A DNA stretch of 64,000 nt from Elysia chlorotica (GCA_003991915.1 RQTK01000696.1:110793-174792); one strand, 5' to 3'. Positions 1-11,702 are shown, numbered from the stretch's first letter. A program made the numbers and translations. Notes: generated by a model from the letters alone, not told the origin.

Positions 1-228
1 ATCAGCTGATGAGATGCTACAATATCAAAGATAAACCAAAATAATATACACTAGTGGTAATGGGCAACACCTACCCCCAAATCTCTTCTTTCCAACAACC
101 TTTTCAATCTTAGAAATGACGTTAGATTTAAGCATGAATCCATGAAAAATATGACTGAAAGATTTATCACAAAAAATTCTGACAAAGTTTTAAAAAATTT
201 GTTTTAAGCTAAACATGATGATGATCAC

Positions 229-379
229 CTTTCAGTCAATACGACTCTACACATTTTCCTCAAGTCCCAGCAGTGATCAGCCCGTTTATGGCAGAGCAAC
301 GAATCATCTGCTTGGAACTGGAAATACCCGTCTTGACTAGCATCGCATAGCTCTACTCCTTTAAAGCTTTGGAGTGAAC
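229..379 (-). CDS. Isolated candidate coding exon of an unidentified gene
   Basis: On the minus strand an acceptor (tttttacag) precedes 379 and a donor (AAAG|gtgatc) follows 229. The 151 bases between are open in one frame for about 50 residues of ordinary soluble-protein composition. The frame is rich in charged residues, with four cysteines and the motif LCHKRADHCWDLRK. The exon begins with two bases that complete a codon. I do not recognise the family. It lies about 1.6 kb beyond the TMEM243 stop on the same strand, so it is probably part of a neighbouring gene whose other exons are off the left edge. It could also be a chance open frame with fortuitous splice sites. Confidence 0.4.
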
Positions 380-2012
380 CTGTAAAAACTAAAAATGAGA
401 TTTGCCTACTTTGTAATAAAAACTTCTTGCAGTTTGACCACACAGCATCGTAATTCATTAGCAGAAAAATTGAAATCTAAGGCACAGAGTGAGTACAAAA
501 ACTTGCGTAATGAGTTGATAGTCAACTAAACAGAACAACAATAGTCATTTTTGTTTGTACAGTAATTCAGGTTGATTGTCTCCTACCCAAGCTGAATCAG
601 TCAGATATCAACCAGGTCATACAAAAAGGTTTATTCATTACTTAGAATAAATTCATTCAATCAAGACAGAGTGTCACCTACACTCCTTACAAAATCAAAA
701 TTATGATCAAAGAGAAACAATAGGTGAAAAGAGCAATACCTGTTATAAAATCTTTGCCATCTGTTTGTAAACTATAAATGAAGAGACAGGGTGTTGCAGT
801 AAGTTTTTGGACCTGTGATGGAATCTGCCGTCTCACACAGAGACAGATATGGACAGACCAACACTAGACTCATGACCAAAGAACTTCTAGCATTCAGCGT
901 GGAGATCATTTTCCGGGTTAAACAAAAAAGTCTTACCTCAGTGCAGAAGACAGCTAGTCCAAAGAATCATAACCCATGCAAAATAATTGTATATCAGTCA
1001 CAGAACTAAAGTTCTCAAGGAGATGTACTGACATGACTAATAAGTTTGATGTAATTGGGTCACATGATGGTTCCGTAAGTGGTGCTCTGGACTGACAAGC
1101 AGGAGGTCTGAGGTTCTTATCTAACATGCTCCATCACCAAAAAGTTTTCTTGGGAAACCTTGGGTGAAGTAAAACTAAACAAAGATTGCACTGAGTGCAA
1201 TTACCGACTTTGCTCACCTGCCATTAAACTGCATAGTATTACGAACTAAATAAGTTCAGCACAGAATTTGAATAACTTAGAAAAATCTGAATACAGCATG
1301 GATATATGTGAAATTGCTCTTTTTCATGCTTTGTGGAATATTATTTTTTAATCTGGTTTAAAATGTTTTTTTTTTTTAAATATCAAACTAAAGATGACAC
1401 CCTTAGCCGTCTTAAGAGCAAAAAGCCAAATTTAAAATATGAAAAGAAAAAGTGCTTGTCAAAATCCTTGTGCTTTTGTACTGTTGAACGTACAAAAAGA
1501 TTATGAGATAACGCAAGTCTGGTTAACTACATTAAAAATAAATTTCAAGCACTCATACTAACAGTGCAATGTCTCATTTGTGATCACTAACATAATGATA
1601 ACACTTAACAATCGATTTTCAAAAAAAAAAAGGGTACTATTAGATGTAAAAGAAATGATGAAAGCATTATTTGTGTACAAGTGAGTGTGATCAGTACATG
1701 ATGGAGTAATTCAACAAAATTAAGGCAACCATTGACTTGAACTGTTTAAGGCAACTACAGATTGACTCCATAACATCCATTACAGATCTGTCTGCCCAAC
1801 CAGGATAGATTCTTACACAAAATACATTATAAGCTTTTAATAAAGTAAGATAAGCAGCTCTGCAACTGTTTTACTCATCATTTTTCTTCAATCCGATTCA
1901 CCAAATTTTTGTTAGTAACACTGAGGTTTCTGAATAATCAAAGTTTTTTCAGCAATGCTGCATTGCTGCTGTAAGTTGTTATTTTTGTATCATCATTGTT
2001 GTTTGGGAAGTC
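380..2012. other. Non-coding stretch, including the likely TMEM243 3' UTR
   Basis: No supported exon. AT-rich, with short T and A runs. The 3' UTR of the minus-strand TMEM243 gene must begin at 2012 and run leftwards; how far it goes cannot be decided from sequence alone. Confidence 0.6.
630..635 (-). other. Candidate polyadenylation signal for TMEM243
   Basis: Reads AATAAA on the minus strand, about 1.4 kb downstream of the TMEM243 stop codon. It is one of the few canonical signals between that stop and the orphan exon at 229-379. Placement only; no transcript evidence. Confidence 0.25.
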
Positions 2013-2144
2013 TCAGGACGTTGCCCTTGCCACACCATGAATGTAACAGTTACCAACCACACATAATAACACGACTGTGAAGGCATTGTAGAATATCATG
2101 GGTCGGAATCTTGGCTCTAAGTCGCCCTGACGGTACCAGTATAT
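2013..2144 (-). CDS. TMEM243: TMEM243 coding exon 4 (last)
   Basis: Begins after ccctgcag with IYWYRQGDLEP, the most conserved stretch of the family, and ends with VARATS and a TGA stop. Confidence 0.95.
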   Translation of the reverse strand: MYWYRQGDLEPRFRPMIFYNAFTVVLLCVVGNCYIHGVARATS

Positions 2145-5100
2145 CTGCAGGGAGACATAATGAAAAATTGTGGAAAAGGGAAAGTGAAGACAGTTTTTCA
2201 TAAATAAATGCTATAGCCTTAATACACCCAAGCTAAAAACTAATTAGGCTAGATGCAGTTATCAATGATTAGCAAGGAATCTCTATCCCATCTATGTGGT
2301 AGTCTTTAACAAATAAAAGGTGATTCTTTTAAAACAATTTCATCCTAAAGGTTACACTTAAGAAATGGACCAATACTAACAGAGACCTTCAATTAAAACT
2401 TTAGATTTACAGATCATTTTATTATACAGCCATCACACTCTAAGTCCTGATCCTCGCATGCAGTAAATGTTCCTCTTATTTTTTGGGGGGAAAATTATTT
2501 CTTTCTCCTTTTTTAAATGCTTACAACTAAATATGCATACAACAACTTCTCAAGTACAATGTAAATTAGTCAGTTGAGCATGTGAATTACCTATTGGAAA
2601 AGTCATTTCTGTCTTCTTTTTGAAATCCTTAAAACTATATGCATACCACAACTTCTCAAGTAGCTTAGACAGTTGAGCAAGTGAATTCGAATCAGGAAGT
2701 CCAAGGTCTGAATCCTTATCACACCACCTTCTCCTTACTGACTGGATAAGTATCAGAGTAATGCCACTGTCTGAGACATGCGTCCTAGAATACCCTCTTT
2801 GTCTGTATAGGGCAGCACTTAAATTGTTGAAAATTGGGGTCCACCCACAATATAACATGATTGTTGCCATTGTACATTGAAATAGAAAAAACAAATTAAC
2901 TTACCAATACAAGATGTGAAGCACATATGAGGACAATGACCAGACCAAAGAACACATTGACGCCGTTTGGAGGCCATGCTGGAAATACTAGGGCACTAAT
3001 CAAGGTCACCTTTTGGAAGGAAAAAAAATTATAATTTAACTAAGGAATACACCTTGTACTTTTATCTTCAATCTTTACAAACTTATCTGCTTTTGTTTTT
3101 TTTATTCACAATATTATTAAAATGTGATACTGAATGATTTTGTCATTAAAAAAATGTTTCTTTAATTCAAGGATCATACACTGACACATTTTAAAACCAT
3201 TTTTATTTTCCGTAAACTTATTCAACTGTTATCTCAGTATCTGATAATTTTTAAAAATCATTTCAAAATATATATAATTTATATTGTGACTGTTTTATAC
3301 TGAAAGATAAAATGGAGATCTTTATTAGGTCTTGCATAAAAAAAATGTTTTAAGTGTATAAACTGAAGACTCTGGTTGCCAAAAATTTACCTAGAATAAT
3401 TCTTCTTCTGCAAGGTGCGATCATCACCAGATGCTGCACTGCCTGGGGGAAGTTCAAGAAGCTTCTTCCACTTCTGACTTCCAAGCATGTAACCCTCAAG
3501 ACACGCGGGAAAATTTTCAACACCTGTATCCGATCAGCTCTTCTGCATGGCAGTGAAACCTGGGCACCTGCAGCCCCAGACCTACAGCGGCTTCGACGAA
3601 ATGACAGGGCCATGATCCGTTGGTTTTGTGGCGTCAAGCCAGACGACGAGATCCCAATTGAGTCGCTGCTTGATAGGCTTGGAATACAGGAGGTGACCGA
3701 GGCCGTGCGTACCAGACGCTTAAGATGGTTTGGACATGTGACACGTGCAACTTCGTGCATCAACGACACCTTGAGCTTGTCTGTGCCATGCGTTAGAGGA
3801 CGAGGGAGACCCAGAAAGACCTGGTCTGAATGCGTCAGGAGTGACCGGAGGTCTTGGAAACCGGACTGACCCACATAAGAGGACGGAATGGAGATTAGGA
3901 GTCAAAAATGCTGGCCGCCTGCTGCCTACCCCAGTACCTGGGACACCCGCAGCAGATGACAAATAAACACAGGATAGTGAGTGAGTGAGTGAGTGAGTAA
4001 TAGCACATAGATCTTTTATTAGGTCTTGCATAAAAAAAATGTTTTAAGTGTATAAACTGAAGACTCTGGTTGCCAAAAATTTACCTAGAATAATTCTTCT
4101 TCTGCAAGGTGCAAGAGTTCTATGCTATGGCTTGTAAGTTTGCTCTTGTCTTGGCAAGCGGGTGCCCCATCAAGGGAGCAGGTTGGATTTTTTACCAAGT
4201 CACAATTAACATTTTCTTGTTTTTTCCTACTCCATCTATTCCCACCTATCTGATTTTTTTTTTTAATTTTACACAATGAAAAAAAACAACCAGCTAAATT
4301 TTTGCTTAAAATCATGTAACAATCTGCAGCACATAAAATTTATGAAAATATCTATTCTTACCAACACCATCAAACCAGTGAGCACTGCTACAACCAGGTT
4401 CAGCACTCGATCCTGACAAGAATATGAACAGAGTAAGACTTAGAACAATAAGTTTACCTTCCCAATCTTAAGCTGTTTATACTTATTTCATTCATAATTT
4501 TTTTTAGTTAAGTTTGTACATAATGTTTATGATGGTGTGAGCAAGCCATAAAACAAAGTTAATAAGATGAAACATACTAGACACATCTTTGTTAACCCCA
4601 ATTTCAATTAGTCACATGCAATGAATTTATTTATACGGCATTCAAGTACTATAAATATCTGCATTTACTGAATCAAAATGTTGGTATCAGCCTCATCTAT
4701 ATTAGATTGTTACAACGCAAACAAGAAACATCCTTACTGATCTAAAGTGTACAGAGCTTACAATGAATTTTTAAAATTTTTCTTGTGTGAATGTGTCTAA
4801 AAATTTACAAAGAGGCTAGCTTTGAGGGGCAATAATTTAAAGTCTTTCTTAGATTTAAAAGCTTCCTAAAAAAATCAGGTTTCATTCCATATTGGTTTGA
4901 TATTAGTTTTCTTTTTAGAAATTTCAGCTTTATGATAATATGAATATCTACAAAACTTTAAGGAAATGTTCAGAAAAACTTTTCAAAAATCAATTTAACT
5001 TTCACAGCCACTTGTTATTTGTATTATTATAAGCCATTCAGGGTGAAAATTACCCAGTGACCAAGAAAGAAAATTCACCAGCGCTATTGTTTTATTTTTT

Positions 5101-5943
5101 TAACGTAAACCACTCCTTGTTGTTTTTCACCCCGTGACCTTAAAAGAGGATTAAAAAAATATATTGCAAATGGCGGAAAATAGTTATGTAATAAGTGCAT
5201 GTATTTATCTTTTGATCTAGCTATTAATCGATTTACTTATATTTATATTTACCTATATTTTTATTTGATCTATATTCTTATATCTAGATCTGTCTATCTA
5301 TCTGGTTCTCTGTACAAGTAAAACTATTTTTTATGTCCAGCAAAGTTTTATAAATCACAACTAACAACTAATTGTCATAATTAGCTATCTTTCTAAATTC
5401 TAAGTTCTTTATCTATCGATTTCTCTAAACAGAGGAAAAGAAGGGGGGAAAAGAAGAAGAAGAAAATACAAAGAAGAATAGAAATGAAATGATCTAGCGC
5501 AATATTCATGTGCAAGAAGAGGAGGAGAGGAAGAGTAGGAGGTGCAGCAGGAGAGGAGGAAGAGTTGGAACAAGAGGATGAGAGGAGGTGCAGCAGGATG
5601 AGCAGGAAGAGGAAGATAAGCAGTTCTAAGGCAGAGGAGCAGGTAAAGCAGAAGTAAGAGGAAAAGCACCAAGACTGGGTGCCAAAACTGAAGGAGCAGC
5701 AGTAGAAGGAAGATAAGAACCAGGAGCAGGGAGAGGAACAGAAGGAGATGGAGAGGGGAACCAGAGTAGGAAGAGCACCAGGCGCAGGATGAGGATGAGA
5801 AAGAATAGAAGGGAGGGGCAGATTTTTCACAGCGTGGGTGTTTTTCATCCACAAGTGGTGGTGAAGGTGAAAAAGGATCTCACCACTGAAGTTGGAGCTC
5901 CGAAGAGAGGGCGATCAAGTGGGTCTCTGTCTCTCCGATCCAT
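2013..5943 (-). CDS. TMEM243: Transmembrane protein 243 (TMEM243/MM-TRAG family)
   Basis: Four coding exons join in phase 0: 5884-5943, 4362-4412, 2905-3009 and 2013-2144, giving 115 residues against 118 in the human protein. The N-terminus has DRPLFGAPTSV. Next come membrane segments at about residues 23-45 (exon 2 into 3) and 54-72. The family hallmark IYWYRQGDLEPRFRP follows at about 73-87, then a last hydrophobic segment (about 90-105) and a short polar tail. The hallmark and the VTLISALVFP segment match vertebrate TMEM243 closely and fix the identity. It is a small multi-pass membrane protein; its molecular role is poorly known in any species. All introns have GT/AG ends. Intron 1 contains a long GA-rich tract and intron 2 a LINE insertion. 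The start at 5943 is the ATG upstream of the conserved N-terminal motif. Confidence 0.93.
2905..3009 (-). CDS. TMEM243: TMEM243 coding exon 3
   Basis: A 105-base exon (35 residues) from VTLISALVFP to the second hydrophobic segment, followed by the donor gtaagt. Phase 0 at both ends. Confidence 0.92.
3316..3418. repeat. Left copy of a ~103-bp direct repeat flanking a LINE
   Basis: This block recurs at 4009-4112 with only one T of length difference in a T run. The two copies bracket the LINE fragment exactly, so they are best read as a very long target-site duplication in TMEM243 intron 2. Confidence 0.85.
3419..4008 (+). mobile_element. 5'-truncated non-LTR retrotransposon (LINE) fragment
   Basis: The plus strand encodes the conserved C-terminal part of a LINE reverse-transcriptase ORF: SALLHGSETWAP, NDRAMIRWFCGVK, RTRRLRWFGHVTR and RGRGRPRKTW. 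Near 3850 the frame is broken. The typical ending continues in another frame (TDPHKRTEWRLG to LLPTPVPGTPAA) and stops at about 3963. The 3' end carries five copies of a GTGA repeat, as is usual for target-primed insertion of these elements. Only the last ~590 bases are present, so it is a dead copy. The clade (RTE-like or related) is not settled by this short piece. Confidence 0.88.
4009..4112. repeat. Right copy of the ~103-bp direct repeat flanking the LINE
   Basis: Near-identical to 3316-3418; it starts directly after the GTGA tail and ends at ctgcaaggtgc, where host intron sequence resumes. Confidence 0.85.
4362..4412 (-). CDS. TMEM243: TMEM243 coding exon 2
   Basis: A 51-base exon (17 residues, DRVLNLVVAVLTGLMVL) between cttgtcag and gtaaga. 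It starts the first membrane segment and is too short to stand out as an open frame on its own. Confidence 0.9.
5433..5815 (+). repeat. GA/GGA-rich low-complexity tract in TMEM243 intron 1
   Basis: Almost pure purine (GAAGAG, GGAGGA, GCAGGA variants) for nearly 400 bases on the plus strand, so pyrimidine-rich on the transcribed strand. It lies about 70 bases downstream of the exon 1 donor. The leucine/serine-rich frames across it are artefacts of composition. Confidence 0.85.
5884..5943 (-). CDS. TMEM243: TMEM243 coding exon 1
   Basis: Encodes the 20-residue cytosolic N-terminus, from the ATG to the donor GTG|gtgaga. It ends in phase 0 and contains DRPLFG, the conserved N-terminal motif of the family. 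Confidence 0.88.
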
Positions 5944-7180
5944 TGATGTGTATCTTTGTAAAACTCCAGTAATTCTGTTTACAAGGCTGACGCTCTAGAA
6001 CTAGAGGCAAATCAGATTTTTATTGCTTTTTAGTAGAAACTTGATCTAATGTTGACTTCAGCCGCTATAAATCTAGACAGACCTTCATCAGACAACTATC
6101 TAATCTGGGGGGGGGATAATGATCATAAATTTTTTTCTAGGAAATAGAGCAACTCAAGGGGGAAAATGATATGACTTTCCAGTTTTCTCTGTAGTAGATA
6201 TATCTTTCTAAAGGCTTAGGCCTAGATATCTGATCTAACTGTATACATTCACACTTTGCAGAAGCCCACCTACAGGTTTAGGTCTAGATCTAATCAGTTT
6301 TGTGACAAGTTGATCAAAATCTCTAAATTATCATGAAAAAATTCTGCTCACATCTAGATCTAGATCTGCTCTAGATAGATTGTGCATCTCGGCTCTTGAT
6401 TTCTAGATCTTCTAGATCTAGATTCTAGATCTTGCAATGTCAAACTGAAAACCTCGATCGAGGCCTTTAAATGCATGGAAGTTTTTTTAAACCTACCCTT
6501 AGACCCAGAGGTTAACGCATGTAGATTCTTATTTGTATTCTATTTTTACATATCAGGTCTAGATCAATGCTCGAGAGTTTGTGGTGTCAACTCACTTATA
6601 AATTACTTGATATAACTCTAGATTTGGCCAAGTTCTATGATTAATTCAGAGTAAGTCTTGTGAGCTGATTTACAAGGAGACTGTTAGCAACTGTTGGGTT
6701 TCTGTTTTGGTTTTCTCACTTTTCTGCCCTTTTGGTCACGAGATCTGACAACAATAAATAAAAGTCATGGGTCGGGTCTCTGCTTGAGGCCTCGAAGTAT
6801 TTATAACCTATTAATGGGCATGCCTGTAATTAAATTAATAGATTTTAAAGCAGTTGTACAGTATGGATAACATAGGAGTTGCTAAACCAAGAGGAAAAAA
6901 GTGAGAGATATGGTGAGGGAGAAAGAAAGAAAAAGAAACTTACAAACAAACAAAATCAAATAATAAAGATTAGTCGTAAACGGAATGACAAAGAGAAAAG
7001 GGAAGAGTGTGTATGAGAAGTTACCAAACAAATTAATCAAATACAGATAAATATCCAGAAGAAATGATCAGATTACTTTTACAAAAATTATATATAAAAT
7101 AAACTAGATCTAAAATGAACTTTTAAATAATAAGTTAATAATCAATTTTTTTTAAAACGTGTTAACTACGTCAAAAAAAT
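5944..7180. other. Intergenic DNA upstream of TMEM243 with clustered TCTAGATC motifs
   Basis: No coding signal. AT-rich, with many copies of the palindrome-like TCTAGA/AGATCT between 6000 and 6620. The TMEM243 promoter and 5' UTR must lie here, but no core element is clear. Confidence 0.5.
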
Positions 7181-8130
7181 CAAGTACGCCATACCATTAA
7201 AAAAAAAAATTAAATTCGCACGTTTCGCGTTGATTGGCTTCATCAGACTAATAAAACAAAAAATAGGCTGCACACTCTATTAATGATACATTGCGCAAAT
7301 TCTGCAACTACCACCACCATGCCGACGACGACTACAACAACGGCAATAACAACAACAATGACGACGACAACGACTACAACAACGGCAACAATAACGACGA
7401 CGACGACGACGACTGCTGCTGCTGTTGCTAGTGATGCTGCTTATGCTGCTGCTGCTGGTAGATTAAGAAGAGGTCGACCACTGGAATCATAATAACAAGA
7501 CATGAGATAAAAGAAAGTATACCTTTATCTGTCATATAAAGGCATATTAAATTTTTGGTGGTCCGTATTATGTAGCAAGACAAAACACTAAAAACAATAA
7601 TAACAACAAAAAACTCTCTCCCAGTTTTTCGTCTACTATGGTCCCAAAATTATTCTATGCGGCGGCGGCTACCAAGACAAACGTCTGACAATTTACAAGC
7701 TGCCACACACAAGATAGTGAGAGGATACCACGACTCCTGCCTCATCTGGTCCTTATACTGACACAATTACAAATCAAGCAATGGGCGGCGAAATCTGACA
7801 AAACATTCATTCGATCTTGGGCTCCTCCCATAGAAACGCGCACCAACCTCCCCCCCCCCCCCCCCCCCCCCCCCCACACACCCACACAAAAAAAAAAAAA
7901 CAACAACAACAACAAAATACACACACACACACACCAACAAACACACTGAATGGCGCGGGTTCTATTTTTATCCTTTCTTGATATGTGTATTGAGATGATG
8001 TTAACATGTTTAATCGGGGTGCCCACTCGAAATGCACTTTTGCGCGTTGCTAGATCTTTTGGTTGAACAGTCAGTGGGTGTTGGGCACATTTATATTACT
8101 CTCCACTTCAGAAAAAGAAGGATAAAACCT
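7181..8130. repeat. Copy 1 of a ~950-bp direct duplication
   Basis: Shares almost its whole length with 8319-9270 (offset 1138 bases). It contains ACA/ACG trinucleotide repeats, a truncated antisense SINE at 7670-7771, and a compound C-run, CA, A-run, CAA microsatellite at about 7850-7935. The threonine-rich frame inside is microsatellite-encoded and not a gene. Confidence 0.9.
7670..7771 (-). repeat. Truncated SINE (family A), in duplication copy 1
   Basis: Antisense match to the middle of the dominant SINE of this window (cgtctgacaattt, tgccacacac, tatactgacac). It is carried inside the duplicated unit and recurs at 8811-8912. Confidence 0.65.
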
Positions 8131-8318
8131 ATTCACACAACGGAAAAACAATCCACCAGAGGACAACGAAAATAGTTTATCTGTCTATCTCCCCTAAAGA
8201 ACTCAAAACCACTCTAGATAAAAGAAACAAAGGTATCCATAATAGATGCATCTGATCTAAATGGAGTTTTATTTACTTGTTCTTTCGGGACTGAGAGCTT
8301 ATTTCCTGCTGCCACCTA

Positions 8319-9270
8319 CAAGTACGCCATACCATTAAAAAAAAAAATTAAATTCGCACGTTTCGCGTTGATTGGCTTCATCAGACTAATAAAACAAAAA
8401 ATAGGCTGCACACTCTATTAATGATACATTGCGCAAATTCTGCAACTACTACCACCATGCCGACGACGACTACAACAACGGCAATAACAACAACAATGAC
8501 GACGACAACGACTACAACAACGGCAACAATAACGACGACGACGACGACGACGACGACTGCTGCTAATGCTGCTAGTGATGCTGCTTATGCTGCTGCTGCT
8601 GGTAGATTAAGAAGAGGTCGACCACTGGAATCATAATAACAAGACATGAGATAAAAGAAAGTATACCTTTATCTGTCATATAAAGGCATATTAAATTTTT
8701 GGTGGTCCGTATTATGTAGCAAGACAAAACACTAAAAACAATAATAACAACAAAAAACTATCTCCCAGTTTTTCGTCTACTATGGTCCCAAAATTATTCT
8801 ATGCGGCGGCGGCTACCAAGACAAACGTCTGACAATTTACAAGCTGCCACACACAAGATGGTGAGAGGATACCACGACTCCTGCCTCATCTGGTCCTTAT
8901 ACTGACACAATTACAAATCAAGCAATGGGCGGCGAAATCTGACAAAACATTCATTCGATCTTGGGCTCCTCCCATAGAAACGCGCACCAACCTCCCCCCC
9001 CCCCCCCCCCCCCCCCCCCACACACACACACAAAAAAAAAAAAAAAAACAACAACAACAACAAAACACACACACACACACCAACAAACACACTGAATGGC
9101 GCGGGTTCTATTTTTATCCTTTCTTGATATGTGTATTGAGATGATGTTAACATGTTTAATCGGGGTGCCCACTCGAAAGCACTTTTGCGCGTTGCTAGAT
9201 CTTTTGGTTGAACAGTCAGTGGGGTTGGGCACATTTTACTCTCTCTCACTTCATAAAAGAGGATAAACTC
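8319..9270. repeat. Copy 2 of the ~950-bp direct duplication
   Basis: Same order of parts as copy 1 and about 98% alike by eye, differing mainly in repeat lengths and small indels near the end. The 188 bases between the copies are single-copy here. Confidence 0.9.
8811..8912 (-). repeat. Truncated SINE (family A), in duplication copy 2
   Basis: Second duplicated copy of the SINE piece at 7670-7771; one base differs in the tgccacacac-caagatRgtg stretch. Confidence 0.65.
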
Positions 9271-9279
9271 GTTTTATTC

Positions 9280-9543
9280 TTCTCTCTCTGTATAATTATC
9301 TCCTTGTCTGTTCCTCTCTAGCTATCTGCCTCGTCTCTTTCTCCGTCTTCTTTTTTTACTTCTTATTTATCCCCACTCTCTCTTCCGCTTTCTCTCCTCT
9401 CTCCTCTCTCCCCTCTCTCCTCTTTTTCCCTCTATATCTCCCATTCTCCCCCTCTACTCACTCTCTCCCTCTATCTTTACCTCTCCCTCTATCTTTACCT
9501 CTCCCTCTCTCTCTCGCTCTCTCTCTCTCCGTCTCTCTCCCCC

Positions 9544-9600
<57 letters not shown>
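9280..9600. repeat. CT-rich tract with (CT)n microsatellite
   Basis: Pyrimidine-rich for about 320 bases, ending in a pure CT dinucleotide run at about 9553-9598. Confidence 0.9.
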
Positions 9601-9602
<2 letters not shown>

Positions 9603-10204
9603 CTCTCCGGCTCCTTTTACCTGTCCTATCTTCGTCAACTTCTCTTTTTTGTCACCCGCGACGGTTTGGTGAGACTCCTTCCCTCACAATGTGTCAAAAT
9701 TAACCCCATTCAATTGAAATAGGAAGGATTCAGAAATGATCAATGATGAGCATACATGTACTTTAATTGATATACATAGAATTCAGAGTGTATTCACTTG
9801 TCAAAATCCTTTTTTGAAATTAAAATTGAGGAAGACTGTAAATTTTCAGTACAGAAAAAAAAGAAAAAAAGAAGAAGAAACTGCGGGGACAGCCTTATGT
9901 AGCACTCTTTCATTTTCTCTTGATCCAGATCCATAGAAATCTGTGGTTCTCGCATATCACAGCCAGTAACATTAGAGCTTTTGTTCTTCTGTTACCACCA
10001 TTGAGAGCTTCGGCTTTGTCAGATGGTCGTAGGCTGCTATCCCTATAAAGCCTATGGCACTGAGAGATCATAATTATGAGGTCCCAGTTATACGCTTAGC
10101 TATGGCACCATTCCCAATGGGCATTACCACAGCTTTGTAGTCAGCATCTCGCAACTCTTTGGTCAGGTTGTATTATATGGACATCTTCCACTCTGTTTTC
10201 GTAT
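9601..10204. other. Intergenic DNA, nothing recognised
   Basis: No exon or clear repeat. A short open frame at 9736-9936 has AT-rich, lysine-heavy composition and no domain. Confidence 0.5.
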
Positions 10205-10350
10205 CGATGATAAGCCATGAAACCATGACAAATTTACTCGATTTTCGGCTCCTCCCGAATGGGAATGCGCGCCAACCCGCCCCTCTCCCACAATGGCCTG
10301 TATGACGCGGGTCCTATTTTTATTATTTCCTGGTTTGTGTATTGAGATGA
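10205..10350. repeat. Left part of a third, diverged copy of the 7181/8319 unit
   Basis: Matches the segment of the duplicated unit from the cattcgatcttgggctcctc region to gtgtattgagatgatg, with many substitutions and without the microsatellites. Its continuation is found at 11703. Confidence 0.75.
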
Positions 10351-10851
10351 TGCAACGACTTTAGAAAAACCAAGACTGTTCAATAATCATATTACACCCT
10401 AAATACAACTTTCTCGGCCTATTTACAGCGCCCCTTACACCGACTCGGGTAACGCCCACTTTCCGCAGTAAACCTTGCTAGAAACACGGCGAGTCAAACA
10501 CATTTATAAGTGTTTAACCACACTTATTCATGTTTTTCTTCAATAGTGAAAACATTTAAAGCCAGTAAATAACCAGTGACAAGGTCAAGATGGCAACTTT
10601 TATAAATTTGATTTTATTACCTTTCTTTAAGTCTAGACTTTAGATTCTAGATCTAATCACATTCTAGATTGTAGTAACTATGTAAAGCACGTAACAAAGA
10701 AATGATTATTTTAAATTTCCATTTCCTTGATTCAGGCGTAGATTAGGAGTCTATTATATTATTATCTGGTTTCCATTTCACTTCAGAGCATGATAATCAT
10801 CATGGGTTGTGATCGTCAATCTCAGTCACTGCCACTTTACTTTAATTAAAT

Positions 10852-10855
<4 letters not shown>

Positions 10856-10935
<80 letters not shown>
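10856..10935. repeat. (GA)n microsatellite
   Basis: Nearly pure AG/GA dinucleotide repeat of about 40 units. Confidence 0.97.
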
Positions 10936-10938
<3 letters not shown>

Positions 10939-11283
10939 ACAGGATCCCCACTTTTTAATTTCTTTTCCTATTTTGTTTTGTTTTTGTTTTTTTGGTTGCT
11001 GTTTGTTAGTTACGGCTTATTACTAATAAATATAATTTCATTAAAAATCAAATGTAAATGTAGACTTAGGTCCATGCTTGATTTGTTTTTCGATTGTGTG
11101 TGTGTATGTTAACCTCATTGTCACAGCCCAGTAAGCAAGACCTATATATCTACACAGGTCTTACTGTTACAAGCCTAAGATGATTCTCATCCACATTATT
11201 ACTGTATATCTAGGAGATTTAGGTAAAAGTCCAGATTTCATCTAAAAAGTTAGTTTCTGAACGGCTATAGGCATACTTTCTAG

Positions 11284-11376
11284 GGGTAGAATGCACAAAC
11301 ATGACGTAACTTACGTCTCGCCGTAAGCCTTCTTATTCTTATATTGTTACGACGAGACTTGTTAGTGCATTCTACC
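11284..11376. repeat. Short inverted repeat (hairpin or MITE-like)
   Basis: Left arm ggtagaatgcac with gtctcgccgtaag further in; the right arm read in reverse gives ggtagaatgcac and tctcgtcgtaac. The arms differ by a ~12-base indel and surround a ~20-base loop. It could be a tiny non-autonomous element. Confidence 0.6.
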
Positions 11377-11702
11377 TTAGATCTATATCTAGACTGAAAA
11401 CGAAATGGGAATCTAAACGATCATAATTCAGGATTGTGTTGTCTGGATTAAGGGCGATCAATTGGAACGCAATATTCGCTTTTGCTTCTTTTCTTCTCAA
11501 CAATTTTTTCAAACTTCACTCCGTTTGTGGACACCTTGAAGTTGGAAACGAAACTCTGATATAAACGCAACAGTAAACAATATAACCAGCTGGTACCACA
11601 GGTTGTATCTTCCGCGTAATTTCACAGGGGGCGCTGCTAGTTGATATGGGCACTTTTCTTTTAAAACCAGTGGTATATATCTTGTTAGTCTAGTATACTT
11701 TG

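Larger units (their letters stand above)
10351..11702. other. ~1.35-kb insertion splitting the third repeat copy
   Basis: Interrupts the repeat exactly between gatgatg and ttaac. It holds a (GA)n run (10856-10935) and a small hairpin (11284-11376). I could not match its ends as terminal repeats, so the nature of the insertion is open. Confidence 0.5.

Noticed and set aside
900-940. Possible minus-strand exon end (FFGLAVFCTE before gtaaga)
   Set aside because: Stops close upstream in all frames and no acceptor in range.
5393-5854. Leu/Ser-rich minus-strand frames that look like membrane proteins
   Set aside because: Composition of the CT-rich strand of a purine tract inside TMEM243 intron 1.
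7283-8636. Threonine/alanine-rich open frames at 7283-7492 and 8421-8636
   Set aside because: Encoded by ACA/ACG/GCT trinucleotide repeats within the tandem duplication; no splice or domain support.
11621-11640. CTCF-like core AGGGGGCGC
   Set aside because: Core matches, but the upstream half of the motif does not; one short match is not enough.
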